DNA of 64,000 bases from Streptosporangiaceae bacterium. Its GTDB lineage: Bacteria; Actinomycetota; Actinomycetes; Streptosporangiales; Streptosporangiaceae. The stretch covers positions 62,001-126,000 of the forward strand of contig JAICYD010000001.1 in assembly GCA_025934375.1 (NCBI GenBank). Reading direction: 5' to 3'. Made by a program: the position numbers and the translations under genes. The notes under the pieces were generated by a model, which did not search any database, was not told the origin of the DNA, and was given only the letters and a program-made list of their open reading frames with translations. Within the stretch, counting starts at the first letter, position 1, and every line of letters begins with the position of its first letter. This document shows, one piece after another, positions 11,937 through 21,200 of the stretch.

Positions 11937-12806
11937 ATGAACGACACTAACCAACTCCCGGTGCCGAACGGGCAAGAGGGGCCGGTGATCGCGTCGTTCG
12001 TGGCCCTCGGCGACAGCTTCACCGAGGGGATGAACGACCCGGCCCCCGGCGGCGGCTTTCGCGGGTGGGCTGACCGGCTCGCCGAGACGCTCGCCGTCCG
12101 CGATCCCGGTTTCCGCTACGCGAACCTGGCCGTGCGCGGCAAGGTGCTGCGCCAGATCGTCACCGACCAGGTCCCCGCCGGGGTATCGCTGCTGGACGGC
12201 GCCGCCACTCCGGCGCTGGTTAGCCTGGCCGGCGGCGGCAACGACCTGCTGCGCCCCGGCGGCGACCCCGACACCCTCGCGGAGTTGTTCGACGCGGCGG
12301 TCGCCCGGCTCGTCCAGACCGGTAGCCGGGTGCTGATGTTCACCGGATTCGACCCGCGCGCGTTCTGGCTGATGGGCCTGCTGCGCGGCAAGATCGCCGC
12401 GTACAACATGCACTTGCGCGCGATCGCCGACGCCCGGGGCTGCGACCTGGTCGACCTGTGGGGCATGCGGTTCCTCAGCCGGCCCGAGGCGTGGAGCGTC
12501 GATCGCCTGCACCTCACGTCGGAGTCGCACCGCCAGATCGCCGTGCGCGCCGTCGAGGCCCTCGGCGTGGGACCGGGCCCGCCGGGCCCGCCCGCCGCCC
12601 CGCCGCCGATCGTCTGGTCGCGGCCAGCGGTGGCCAAACGCGACCGTGGCGCCTGGACCGCCGCGCGCCGCGAGGACTACCACTGGGCCCGCGAGCACTT
12701 CGGCCCCTGGGTCGGGCGCCGCCTGCGCGGCACCTCCTCCGGCGACGGCCGTACCGCCAAGCGCCCCGCGCTGTCCCCGGTTGACCTTCCCGGGGCGGGA
12801 GGCTAG
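11937..12806 (+). CDS. SGNH/GDSL-family hydrolase
   Basis: Predicted cytoplasmic SGNH esterase/lipase of 289 residues; no signal peptide. Block I FVALGDSFTEGM carries the nucleophile Ser, block II the Gly in LAVRGKVL, block III GGGND the oxyanion Asn, and block V DRLHLTSESH the catalytic Asp-His. The C-terminal 60 residues (YHWAREHFGPWVGRRLRGTS) are typical of actinobacterial members. ATG 11937 has GGAG five bases upstream. It converges on the phosphatase gene at 12829 with a short GC stem between. The substrate is unknown. Confidence 0.93.
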   Translation: MNDTNQLPVPNGQEGPVIASFVALGDSFTEGMNDPAPGGGFRGWADRLAETLAVRDPGFRYANLAVRGKVLRQIVTDQVPAGVSLLDGAATPALVSLAGGGNDLLRPGGDPDTLAELFDAAVARLVQTGSRVLMFTGFDPRAFWLMGLLRGKIAAYNMHLRAIADARGCDLVDLWGMRFLSRPEAWSVDRLHLTSESHRQIAVRAVEALGVGPGPPGPPAAPPPIVWSRPAVAKRDRGAWTAARREDYHWAREHFGPWVGRRLRGTSSGDGRTAKRPALSPVDLPGAGG

Positions 12807-12828
12807 CGCGACCGCCGGGCGCGGCGGC

Positions 12829-13470
12829 TCAGGGCACCAGATCGGCCGCGGCGAACGGCCAGTCGAGCAGGGTGCCCTCGACGCCCAGCGGACCGGCCGC
12901 GCGCAGTGACATCCTGGCGATGCCGCACTTGGGCAGGCCGGTCACGGGCGGCTGCTCGCTGGGGCAGATCGCGGTGAGCCCTGCCCGCATGATGCCGTCG
13001 TGCGCGACCATGAGGACCCGGCTGCCCGGCGGGTGATCCAGCGCGCGGCGAAACGCGGTCGCCAGCCGCGCGGTCAGCTGATGGTAGTTCTCCCCGCCGG
13101 GATAGGCCCGGTCGTAGTCCCCGGCCAGCCAGGCGTAGCACACCTCTACGTACGTCGCCCACGCCTGCTCATCACGGCGTCCCTCCATCTCGCCGACGTC
13201 CAGTTCGCGAAGTCCTTCGACCGTGACGACCGGGATCCCGGTGCCGGCGGCGATGATGCCGGCCGTCTGGGTCGCCCGGCGCAGCGGGGACGCGTAGATC
13301 GCGGCGGGCGGAGGTTCGCTGGCCAGTGACCTGGCCAGCGCCGTGGCCTGCGCCACGCCGCGCTCGGTGAGCGGGTAGTCGACATTCCGGCAGGACAGCT
13401 CGCCGGTCAGGTTGGCCGGGTTCTCCCCGTGCCGGATGTACCAGACGCAGACGCTGCCCTCAGGTGCCAC
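12829..13470 (-). CDS. histidine phosphatase, possible alpha-ribazole phosphatase (CobC-like)
   Basis: Phosphoglycerate-mutase-type phosphatase of 213 residues. It has YIRHGE (catalytic His near residue 14), ASPLRRATQTA, the acid region ELDVGEMEGR and VAHDGIMR with the second His. It lies back to back with cobD-cobU-cobS-cobT, so removal of the 5'-phosphate from alpha-ribazole phosphate or cobalamin phosphate is a reasonable guess. The family is functionally broad and nothing in the sequence proves it. GTG 13470 has AGGG about seven bases upstream. Confidence 0.88.
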   Translation of the reverse strand: MAPEGSVCVWYIRHGENPANLTGELSCRNVDYPLTERGVAQATALARSLASEPPPAAIYASPLRRATQTAGIIAAGTGIPVVTVEGLRELDVGEMEGRRDEQAWATYVEVCYAWLAGDYDRAYPGGENYHQLTARLATAFRRALDHPPGSRVLMVAHDGIMRAGLTAICPSEQPPVTGLPKCGIARMSLRAAGPLGVEGTLLDWPFAAADLVP

Positions 13471-13485
13471 AGACGCACCCTATCC

Positions 13486-13505
13486 CCGGGGGGGACGACC
13501 CCCGG
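13486..13505. other. G-tract/C-tract hairpin between the phosphatase gene and cobD
   Basis: CC-GGGGG(GG), short ACGA loop, CCCCC-GG. It lies just upstream of the phosphatase start and may be a leader or terminator structure. It belongs to a recurrent class of G5/C5 hairpins in this window (also 52214, 56815, 62664, 62858). Confidence 0.4.
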
Positions 13506-13517
13506 TACCCCCGAGGC

Positions 13518-13582
13518 GGGCGCCCTTTGGGCGTGATCGGCTTCCCTCGCTGCGCTCAGTCCAGGCGATCACGAGGGCGCCC
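13518..13582. repeat. long interrupted inverted repeat upstream of cobD
   Basis: The left arm is GGGCGCCC (13518-13525), a short bulge, then CGTGATCG (13532-13539). The right arm is CGATCACG (13566-13573) then GGGCGCCC (13575-13582). The arms pair over about 17 bp around a 26-nt loop. It sits right before the cobD start and could be an mRNA leader fold or protein site. It does not match a cobalamin riboswitch, for which the gap is also too short. Confidence 0.6.
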
Positions 13583-13594
13583 TACCCTTGTCGG

Positions 13595-14578
13595 GTGGCA
13601 GCTTCCGACCGTGCTCGCATGACGGCGCTGGGCCTGCTGGCCGGGGTGGCGCTTGACCAGGCGCTTGGCGATCCGCGCCGGGGGCACCCAGTCGCGTTGT
13701 TCGGTGCCGTCGCGAGCAGGCTTGAAGACCGGATGTGGCGTGATCGCCGCGGCGCGGGCGTGCGATACACGGCACTGATGGCCGGCTCGGCCGCCGCGCT
13801 CGGCCTGGCCGCCGGCCGGGCCAGTGGCCTTCGGCTCGCCGCCGCCACCGCGTTCGGCACCTGGGCGGTGCTCGGCGGGCGGTCGCTGGCCGGGGAGGCC
13901 GCCGCGATCGAGGCGCTGCTCGCCGCCGGGGACCTGCCCGCTGCCCGGCTGCGGCTCACCCACCTCGTCGGCCGGCGGACCGAGCACCTGGATGAGGCCG
14001 AGATCGCCCGCGCCGCCATCGAGTCCGTCGCCGAGAACACCAGCGACGCCGTCGTCGCCCCCCTCGTGTGGGGCGCGGTCGCGGGCCTGCCCGGCCTGCT
14101 GGCCTACCGGGCGGTCAACACGCTGGACGCCATGGTCGGCCACCACAGCCCCCGACATGAGAACTTCGGCTGGGCCGCCGCCCGCGCCGACGACATCGCG
14201 AACTACCTGCCCGCGCGGCTCACCGCCGCCTTGACCGCGCTGGTCGCCCCGGTCGCGGGCGGGAGCGGGCGGACGGCGCTCGCCGTGACCCGGCGGGACG
14301 GCCGGCGCCATCCCAGCCCGAACTCCGGCATGTGCGAGGCCGCCGCCGCGGGTGCGCTGGGCGTCCGCCTGGGCGGGCGCAACGACTACGGCGACCGGGT
14401 GGAGGACCGCCCTGTCCTCGGTGCGGGGGGGCGGGGCCCGGGAGGGAAGCCGCCGCGTGCCCGCGACATTGGCCGCGCCATCCGCCTCAGCCGGGCGGTC
14501 ACGGTGGCCGCGGCGGTGACGTGCGCGGTGTCCGCCGTCGCGCTCCGGTCGGCCCGGCGCGGGGGTACTACCCTCTAG
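13595..14578 (+). CDS. cobD: adenosylcobinamide-phosphate synthase CobD/CbiB
   Basis: Integral membrane enzyme that attaches the aminopropanol arm to adenosylcobyric acid. About 327 residues from GTG 13595 (ATG 13619 is the alternative). Family signatures: LLAGVALDQALGDPRRGHPV near the N-terminus, ESVAENTSDAVVAPLVWG, AYRAVNTLDAMVGHHSPRH, and RRHPSPNSGMCEAAAAGALG. Longer in-frame upstream sequence runs antisense to the phosphatase start and is not family-like. It is first in the operon cobD-cobU-cobS-bluB/cobT: cobU starts three bases after this stop. Confidence 0.93.
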   Translation: MAASDRARMTALGLLAGVALDQALGDPRRGHPVALFGAVASRLEDRMWRDRRGAGVRYTALMAGSAAALGLAAGRASGLRLAAATAFGTWAVLGGRSLAGEAAAIEALLAAGDLPAARLRLTHLVGRRTEHLDEAEIARAAIESVAENTSDAVVAPLVWGAVAGLPGLLAYRAVNTLDAMVGHHSPRHENFGWAAARADDIANYLPARLTAALTALVAPVAGGSGRTALAVTRRDGRRHPSPNSGMCEAAAAGALGVRLGGRNDYGDRVEDRPVLGAGGRGPGGKPPRARDIGRAIRLSRAVTVAAAVTCAVSAVALRSARRGGTTL

Positions 14579-14580
14579 CT

Positions 14581-15174
14581 GTGGACGAGTTGACCTACCA
14601 GGTCGCGGTACCGGATCCCCCGGCGCGCGTGACCACCGGCCGGCGGGTGCTGGTGCTTGGCGGTGGCCGTTCCGGCAAATCGCGCTTCGCGGAGGACTAC
14701 CTTGGGTCAGCCCGGCCGGTGACCTACGTGGCGACCGCGCCGGATTACCCGGGCGACGCCGAGTGGGCCGACCGCGTCCGCCAGCACCGCGTCCGCCGCC
14801 CCGCCAGCTGGTCCACCGTGGAGACCGGCGACCCGGCCAAGGTCTTGGACCAGGCCGGCGAAGGTGCCCCCCTCCTCGTCGACAGCATCACTACGTGGCT
14901 GTCGCGGGTGATGGACGACGCCGGCTGGGATGACGAGCTTTCCCCCCAGGCCAGCGAACGGCTGTCGGTCGCCCTGGACACGCTGGCGGGCGCCTGGGCG
15001 CACACCAGCGCCCTCGTGGTCGCGGTCAGTGACGAGGTCGGCAGCGGGATCGTCCCGGAGTCGGTGCCGGTGCGGCGTTTCCGCGACGCGCTGGGGGACC
15101 TGAACCAGCGGCTCGCGGCCGCCTCGGATGAGGTCTGGCTGGTCACCGCGGGGATACCCCTGCGCTTGCGATGA
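14581..15174 (+). CDS. cobU: adenosylcobinamide kinase / adenosylcobinamide-phosphate guanylyltransferase CobU
   Basis: Bifunctional cytoplasmic enzyme that phosphorylates adenosylcobinamide and transfers GMP to it. 197 residues from GTG 14581. P-loop LGGGRSGKSRFAE, the HRVRRPASW segment containing the guanylylated His region, LLVDSITTWLSRVM, and VVAVSDEVGSGIVPE are all typical. About 20 residues precede the usual start, so a start nearer GRRVLVLGGG is possible. It overlaps cobS by 4 nt (ATGA), indicating translational coupling. Confidence 0.95.
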   Translation: MDELTYQVAVPDPPARVTTGRRVLVLGGGRSGKSRFAEDYLGSARPVTYVATAPDYPGDAEWADRVRQHRVRRPASWSTVETGDPAKVLDQAGEGAPLLVDSITTWLSRVMDDAGWDDELSPQASERLSVALDTLAGAWAHTSALVVAVSDEVGSGIVPESVPVRRFRDALGDLNQRLAAASDEVWLVTAGIPLRLR

Positions 15175-16013
15175 GGCGCCCGGCGATAAAGGCCTTGATA
15201 GCGTCCGCGCGGCGCTCGGCGAGCCTGTTCACTATCCTCCCCGTCCGCGCCGACCGGGCCGCCTTGCGGCCCGGTGACGGCGTGGCCGCGCTGCTGTGGC
15301 TGCCGGCCATCGGGGCGCTGCTGGGCGCGGTCGCTGGGCTGCCCGCCGGAGTGATCCGTCAGTGGGCGCCGCACGCGCCGCTGCTGGGCGCGGTGCTCGC
15401 CGTCGCCGTGCTCGCGGTGCTCACCCGCTGCCTTCACCTGGACGGGCTGGCTGACACCGCGGACGGGCTGGGCAGTCGCGCGCCCGCCGACCAGGCGCTG
15501 GAGATCATGCGCAAGTCCGACATCGGCCCATTTGGGGTTGTCACCCTCATCATCGTGATGGGGACCGACGTGGCAGCGGCCGGTTCCGTTGCGGGGAATG
15601 CCTGGGCGTCGCCCTTGATCCTGGCGGTCGCGGCGGCGACCGGGCGGGTGGCGGCGGTGCACGCCGCTGTCCGCGGGGTGCGGCCGGCCCGGTCGAGCGG
15701 CTTCGGGGCACTGGTCGCTGACGGCGTTCCGGTGCCGGCCGTGCTCGCGTGGACGGCCGGAGTGCTGGCGCTCGGCGCGCTGCTGGCCCTGGCCGCCGGG
15801 ATTCCGGTGGGCTGGGTGGTCGGCCCGCAAGCGGCCGCGCTGGGCGCGGCGTGGCTGGCGCGCAGGCACGCGCAGCGGCGGCTGGGCGGGATGACCGGCG
15901 ACGTGTTCGGCGCGCTGATCGAGTCGGCGACCATGATCACGCTGGCCGGGGTGTCACTGTGGTTAGGGGGCACTGTGGTTGGGGGCACTGTGGTTAAGGG
16001 GCACTGTGGTTAG
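15171..16013 (+). CDS. cobS: adenosylcobinamide-GDP ribazoletransferase (cobalamin synthase) CobS
   Basis: Polytopic membrane enzyme joining adenosylcobinamide-GDP to alpha-ribazole; 280 residues. SASLFTILPV at the N-terminus, the metal-binding HLDGLADTADGLG, MRKSDIGPFGVV and RRLGGMTGDVFGALIE are diagnostic. The last 20 or so residues (GGTVVGGTVVKGHCG) are translated from a four-copy tandem repeat (15955-16015), so the natural C-terminus has probably been altered. It is coupled to cobU by a 4-nt overlap. Confidence 0.95.
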   Translation: MRRPAIKALIASARRSASLFTILPVRADRAALRPGDGVAALLWLPAIGALLGAVAGLPAGVIRQWAPHAPLLGAVLAVAVLAVLTRCLHLDGLADTADGLGSRAPADQALEIMRKSDIGPFGVVTLIIVMGTDVAAAGSVAGNAWASPLILAVAAATGRVAAVHAAVRGVRPARSSGFGALVADGVPVPAVLAWTAGVLALGALLALAAGIPVGWVVGPQAAALGAAWLARRHAQRRLGGMTGDVFGALIESATMITLAGVSLWLGGTVVGGTVVKGHCG

Positions 16014-16015
16014 GG
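15955..16015 (+). repeat. four tandem copies of a 14-16 bp unit at the cobS 3' end
   Basis: Units CACTGTGGTTAGGGGG (15955), CACTGTGGTTGGGGG (15971), CACTGTGGTTAAGGGG (15986) and CACTGTGGTTAGGG (16002). Unit length varies by one base, so copy-number change would shift the frame of cobS's tail and alter the spacing to the BluB-CobT start. Confidence 0.85.
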
Positions 16016-16016
16016 T

Positions 16017-17810
16017 GTGTGGTCCAGTGGTCAGGCAGGCGCGGTGGTTAGCTGGCCCCGGCCGGTCCCGCTGGTCGGAGACACCACGTCGGCGGCGGCC
16101 CGCTCGGCGGATCCCGCGGGATGGGCGTTCAGCCCCGACGCGGCGGCGGCGCTGCACGCGATCATCGCCGCGCGCCGCGACATCCGCAGGTTCCGGCCCG
16201 ACCCGGTGCCGCCGGGCCTGCTCCGGCAGGTGCTGGAGGCTGGCCACCAGGCCCCCTCGGTCGGGCACTCGCAACCCTGGCGGTTCATCATCGTCACTGA
16301 GCAGGCGACGCGGGACGCGGCGGCGCTGCTGGCGGACCGGGAGCGGCTGCGGCAGGCTGACCGGCTGACCCCCGACCGCCGCGCCCGGCTGCTTGACCTG
16401 CAGCTGGACGGCATCCGGGAGGCGCCGCTGGGGGTGGTGGTGGCCTGCGACCGGCGGCCGCCGGCCGCCGGGATCCTCGGCCGGGCGACGTTCGGCGACG
16501 CCGACCTGTGGAGCTGCGCGTGCGCGGCGCAGAACATGTGGCTGGCCGCCCGCGCGGCGGGCCTGGGCCTGGGCTGGGTCACGCTATTTCGGCCCGCCGA
16601 CCTGGCCACCCTGCTGGACCTGCCCGACGGCGTGGAAACGCTCGGGTGGCTGTGCCTGGGCTGGCCGGACGAGCGGCCGCCCGACCCCGGCCTGGAGCGG
16701 CGCGGCTGGTCGCGGCGGCTGCCGCTCGACGACGTGATACTGCCCGAGCGGTGGCCAGCCGCCGAACCATCGTCACCACCGTCATATCTGTCACAGCCAT
16801 CACAGCCGTCACAGTCAACAGTGCCGTCACGACCAACACTGTCGTCACAGCTGGCGGGTCCGGATCAGCGATCGGTTGTCGCGGGTCGCGACAGCGGCGA
16901 TGACCTGCTGAACGTTCCCGGTTCGCTCGGCGTCCTCGACACCACCGTGAACCGGGTGCTCGCGCTGCGCCCCGTGCCCCCGGGGGCCGGCACGCTCATC
17001 GTCGCGGCGGCCGATCACCCGGTCACCCGGCACGGGGTCTCCGCCTACCCTCCGTCGGTCACCGCTGAGGTCCACCAGGCGACCGTGCGCGGCGTGTCGC
17101 TGGGGGCCGCCACCGCGCGGCAGGCGGGCCTGGGCTGCGAGGCCGTCTACGCGCGGGCCCATGGCGCCGCGGGCGACCTGGCCATCAGCGACGCCATGAC
17201 CAGCGCGGACGTGTCAGCCCTGCTGGCGCGGGGAACGGAACTGGGCACCCGCCTGGCCGGGGAGGGACTCGTCTGCCTGGGCGAGGTGGGGATCGGCAAC
17301 ACCACCGTCGCCGCCGCGCTGGCCTGCGCGCTGCTCGGCCTGGATCCCGCCGAGGCGGTCGGCCTGGGAGCCGCGTCCGACACGGCCATGATGGCCCGCA
17401 AGGCCGACGTCATTACCCGCGCGCTGGCCCGTGCCCGCGCCGCCTACGGGGACCAGCTGGCCAGCGACCCGTGGACCGCGGCGGCCGCGCTCGGCGGCCC
17501 GGAGATCGTCTTGCTCGCGGGGGTGACCCTCGCCGCCGCCCGGGCCCGGGTTCCCGTCGTCCTGGACGGACTCGTCACGTCGGTCGCCGCGCTGCTGGCG
17601 GTGCGGGCCGCGCCCGCCGTTCAGGCCGCCCTGGTCGCCGGGCAGCGCAGCCGGGAGCGCGCCCACCAGGCCGTGCTGACCGAACTGGGCCTGGAACCGC
17701 TGCTGGACTTGCGGCTGCGCTCCGGAGAAGGGGTCGGCGCCTGCCTGGCCGCCCAGATGCTGCTCACCGCGCTGCGCGCCCGCCAGCAAACCGCCCGCGT
17801 CACCGAGTGA
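16017..17810 (+). CDS. cobT: BluB-CobT fusion: DMB synthase plus NaMN:DMB phosphoribosyltransferase
   Basis: 597 residues. The N-terminal nitroreductase-fold domain (about 35-245) matches BluB, which converts FMNH2 and O2 to 5,6-dimethylbenzimidazole: RRDIRRFRPDPVPPG, AGHQAPSVGHSQPWRF, LWSCACAAQNMWLAARA, GLGLGWVTLF. A Ser/Pro/Gln linker (about 250-280) leads into CobT (about 290-597): DHPVTRHGVSAYP, GEVGIGNTTVAAAL, VVLDGLVTSVAALLA and the catalytic Glu of RSGEGVGACLAAQML. The fusion joins base synthesis to its activation as alpha-ribazole phosphate. The start is uncertain: GTG 16017 or GTG 16044, neither with a clear SD; it sits just after the cobS repeat. Confidence 0.93.
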   Translation: MWSSGQAGAVVSWPRPVPLVGDTTSAAARSADPAGWAFSPDAAAALHAIIAARRDIRRFRPDPVPPGLLRQVLEAGHQAPSVGHSQPWRFIIVTEQATRDAAALLADRERLRQADRLTPDRRARLLDLQLDGIREAPLGVVVACDRRPPAAGILGRATFGDADLWSCACAAQNMWLAARAAGLGLGWVTLFRPADLATLLDLPDGVETLGWLCLGWPDERPPDPGLERRGWSRRLPLDDVILPERWPAAEPSSPPSYLSQPSQPSQSTVPSRPTLSSQLAGPDQRSVVAGRDSGDDLLNVPGSLGVLDTTVNRVLALRPVPPGAGTLIVAAADHPVTRHGVSAYPPSVTAEVHQATVRGVSLGAATARQAGLGCEAVYARAHGAAGDLAISDAMTSADVSALLARGTELGTRLAGEGLVCLGEVGIGNTTVAAALACALLGLDPAEAVGLGAASDTAMMARKADVITRALARARAAYGDQLASDPWTAAAALGGPEIVLLAGVTLAAARARVPVVLDGLVTSVAALLAVRAAPAVQAALVAGQRSRERAHQAVLTELGLEPLLDLRLRSGEGVGACLAAQMLLTALRARQQTARVTE

Positions 17811-17872
17811 GCCGGCCAGGCGGCCGATCGGTGCGGTTGCGGCCGCGCTGAGCAGGAAGGGACGGGCAGGAA

Positions 17873-18268
17873 ATGTCGCAGGCCCAGTCACAAGCGCAAT
17901 CGCCAGCCCAAGGGCATGGACTGGTCCAGCCGGGCGACGCCGGGGTGAGCCCGCTGCGGCTGTTCGGCAAGATGCTGAAGTTCTTCCGCAACCGGGCCGG
18001 GCTGACGTCGGACCAACTTGGCGTACAGGTACACCAATCACAAGCGTCGCGGCGCGTCACCCCGCCGACGGGGCGCAGCCTGCGCGGCTTGCCGGATGTC
18101 CGTTCCGGCGCACCCTGCAAAGGCAGTATCGCTCATATGTTTGGGTTTTGCGGGATAATAGCACCGGAAAACCCAAACATACATGAAAAGCCCGACTACT
18201 CATGGGAAAGTGGTCAACTGGGCAGTATGTCACGATCGTTAGGCATGAAATTGTGCATTGGCCTCTGA
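17873..18268 (+). pseudogene. truncated XRE/HTH regulator of the actinobacterial DUF5753 type
   Basis: The first 55 residues (PLRLFGKMLKFFRNRAGLT then SDQLGVQVHQSQ) match the opening helices of the helix-turn-helix found in abundant actinobacterial XRE-DUF5753 regulators, which normally continue for about 280 residues. After about residue 56 the similarity ends and the remainder of the 131-codon frame is atypical and AT-richer, running through a large palindrome. No DUF397 partner gene follows. Most likely a decayed or insertion-truncated regulator; expression as a short protein is possible. ATG 17873 has GGAAGGGACGGG upstream. Confidence 0.6.
18136..18181. repeat. AT-rich 14-bp perfect inverted repeat
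   Basis: Arms TATGTTTGGGTTTT (18136-18149) and AAAACCCAAACATA (18168-18181) around an 18-nt loop GCGGGATAATAGCACCGG. The composition is unlike the surrounding DNA. There is no U-tract after the right arm, so a simple terminator is less likely. It lies where the HTH gene loses similarity, so it may be an insertion footprint, a small mobile-repeat remnant or a regulator site. Confidence 0.75.
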
Positions 18269-18295
18269 ACCTGGGTCGGGTCCCGGTCGGCGGGT

Positions 18296-21200
18296 TTACG
18301 GTCGGTAGTCCCGGGGGCGCGGGGGCGTGTACCCACCGGGAATCACGGCCCGGCGGGGCGGAAGCTCGGGTACCAGGCCCTGGCCGGAGCGCAGCAGCAC
18401 CTGGGCCTGCTCCCAGGTCATGGGCCTGGCCAGGAGGTAGCCCTGCCCGTACCGGCAGCCCATCTCGGTCATCAGCGTCCGCTGCTCCTCGGTCTCGATG
18501 CCCTCGGCGATGACGTCGATCTCCAGCGTCCGGGCGATCTCGACGATGCCCTTGGCCAGCGCGAGCCGCTGCCCGGAGGAGGCGATGCCTTCCACGAAGG
18601 ACTTGTCGATCTTCAGCACGTCGATCGGGAGCTCCCGCAGGTAGCTGAGCGATGAGTAGCCGGTGCCGAAATCGTCGATCGCCAGCCGTACCCCGGCGTC
18701 CTTGAGCTCGGCCAGGTCGGAGTTGATGCGCTCATCGCGGTGCAGCAGCCCGCTTTCTGTGAGCTCCAGCATCAGGGCCGATGGCACCAGGCCGGACTCG
18801 TCCAGGAGCCTGCGCACGCTCGTCACGAACCCCACGTCCCGGAACTGGCGCGCGGCCACGTTCACGCTGACGAAGGGCTGCCGGGGATCGGGATCGGGGC
18901 CGCGCCACTGCGCGAGGTCGGTGATCGCCTGGCGCAGCACCCAGGCGCCGAGCGGGATGATATGCCCGGTTTCCTCGGCGATGTCGATGAACTGGCCCGG
19001 CATGAGCATGCCCCAGCTCGGGTGCGGCCAGCGCAGCAGGGCCTCCAGCCCCGAGATGTGCCCGTCGGCCAGCGTCACGATGGGCTGGTAGGCGAGCTCG
19101 AACGCCGACTTGGTGACCGCCTCCTCCAACGCGGCCTGCATCTCCCGCCGCCGGACCATCCCGGCGCTCAGCGTGGGCACGTACCGGTGCCACCGTCGCT
19201 TGCCCGCCGACGTGGCGGCGTACAAGGCCAGGTCAGCGTGCCGGAGCAGCTGGTCGGCGTCGGTGCTGTCGTCAGAGGTGGCGACGCCGACGGTCACCGT
19301 GGTGAGCACCGAGCCAGCCGACACCTGGAACGGCTCGGTGAACGCCGTGACCACCCGGTCGGCGAACGCCTCGACCGCGTCGGGGCTGGCCAGTTGCTCG
19401 ATGAGCAGCGCGAACTCATCGCCGCCGAGCCTGGCGGCCGTATCGGAGGCCCGGGTCACCGAGGCCAGCCGCCGCGCGACGGCCTCCAGGAGCTCATCGC
19501 CGACGCTGTGGCCCATCGTGTCGTTGATGATCTTGAAGTCGTCGAGGTCTATGAACAGCACGGCGGCTGTCGTCCCGTCCCGTCGCGCGAGCGCGATCCC
19601 GTGCGCGGCCCGGTCGGCGAACAGCACGCGGTTGGGCAGGCCGGTCAGCGCGTCGTGGAAGACCCGGTGCTTCAGCTCCTCCTCAAGCTGGCGCTGCTCG
19701 GTCACGTCCCGGACGGTCAGCACGTGGCCGCCGACCGTCACATCCGCGCGCCGGTCGTTGTAGCGGACCTCAACGAGGAGGGTGCGCCCGTCGTGGCGCG
19801 TGATCCGCCATAGTCCGTTGAAGGGGTCCTCCCCGCCCGGGGGCCGGCCAGGCCCGTCGCCTCCGGGCTGGCGCAGCGCGGGGCTGACCGCGAGGCGCTC
19901 GCTTTGCGCCGTGAGGGTTCCCACGGGCGTTCCCTCCACCGTGATGTCGCCGTAGATGCTCGCCGCCGAGGGCGTCGCGTAGCGGACCGTGAACTCCTCA
20001 TCGAGGATGAGGATCACGTCGGAGGTGTCCTGGACCAGGGTCCGGAATACGGCCTCGCTGCGCTGGCGGATCAGTTCCTGGGTGAGCGTGACCCGCTCCA
20101 CCGCGAGCGCGACCTGGCTGGCGAGGATCCCCAGGGAGCCCTTCAGGTTGCGCAGGTCCCGCCGCTTGCCGAGCACGGCCAGCAGCCCGACCAGCGGGTC
20201 GCCGGACGGGCGATCGGCGAGCGTCAGCGGGCACACCAAGAGCCCGTCATGCCCCGCCCGCTCGGCGGCCGCCCGGATCTCGGGGTCAAGTCCCTCGATG
20301 GGCGCGAACCACGGGTCGGCCGATGTCAGCATGCGCAGCCGCGGCAGCGAGGTGGCCGTGAGCCGCACGATCTCGGTGGGCGCGGCGGGCTCGCCCGCAT
20401 CGGAGGCCGGGGCCACGACCCGCAACTCCTCCCCGGCCCGTATCGCGAAGAGCGTCTCGTGCCGGGAGTTGCGTCCGATGAACGCGGCGACCGAGCGCGC
20501 GACGACGGCGGAGACATCCTTGATGGTGCGCGCAGACGCGAGCGAAACTCCCGCCATGCGTGCCTCCCGCTCCCGGAGCAGGCCACGGCGGTGCGACAAG
20601 TTCAGCGACCACAGCCGGGCGAGCACCGTCAGGTAGAGCACGGTGGCCGTGGCGGCGATGTCGCCCTCGCGTACGTCGTTGTCGAAGAACGCCAGGTAAG
20701 TCAGCAGGGCGGGGGCGATGAGCGTCGTGCACGTCAGCAGGAGCAGCCGTCCCCGGGAGGCCTCGGTCACCCGTCGCTTCGTCAGCTGGGTCATCGCGCG
20801 CATGTCCGGGCGGAGGGCGGCCAGTCCGCACAGGGCGAAGCACGTGGTCCAGCCGACATCGAGGATCGTGACGACCTGGTCTGACCCATAGGCCCGGATC
20901 AGGCTGTACACCACGCTGGCCAGCAGTCCGACGGCGATGCCCGCCGATATCAGCAGCAGGGATCCCCGGGGGGCCGTGCCGGGTGCCAGCAGCCTGGCCA
21001 GCGCCAGGATGACGATCACGTCTCCCACCGGGAAGCCGATCATGATCAGCCGCTCGTCACCGCTGAGAGCCGGGTTGAGGATGGTCGGCAGGACGCTGAA
21101 GATCCATATCATCATGGCCAGCCCGAGCGTGACGGTGAACGCGTCGATGAGGCTCTGCCGCCCCCCTCCCGGGCTGCGCGCGCGGGCGAACAGCACGAGG

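Noticed and set aside
11868..12698. Long N-terminal extension of beta-propeller paralogue 3
   Set aside because: It is antisense to the SGNH hydrolase gene, and a normal lipoprotein signal begins at ATG 11867.
13412..13594. Upstream extension of cobD
   Set aside because: It overlaps the phosphatase gene start and reads as non-family, Pro/Arg-rich sequence.
13471..13594. Cobalamin riboswitch before cobD
   Set aside because: The gap is too short, and no B12-box-like conserved core was recognised.
15955..16015. CRISPR-like array
   Set aside because: Units are contiguous 14-16 bp repeats without spacers.
18136..18181. Intrinsic terminator
   Set aside because: There is no T-tract after either arm, and the loop is long; kept as a palindrome of unknown role.
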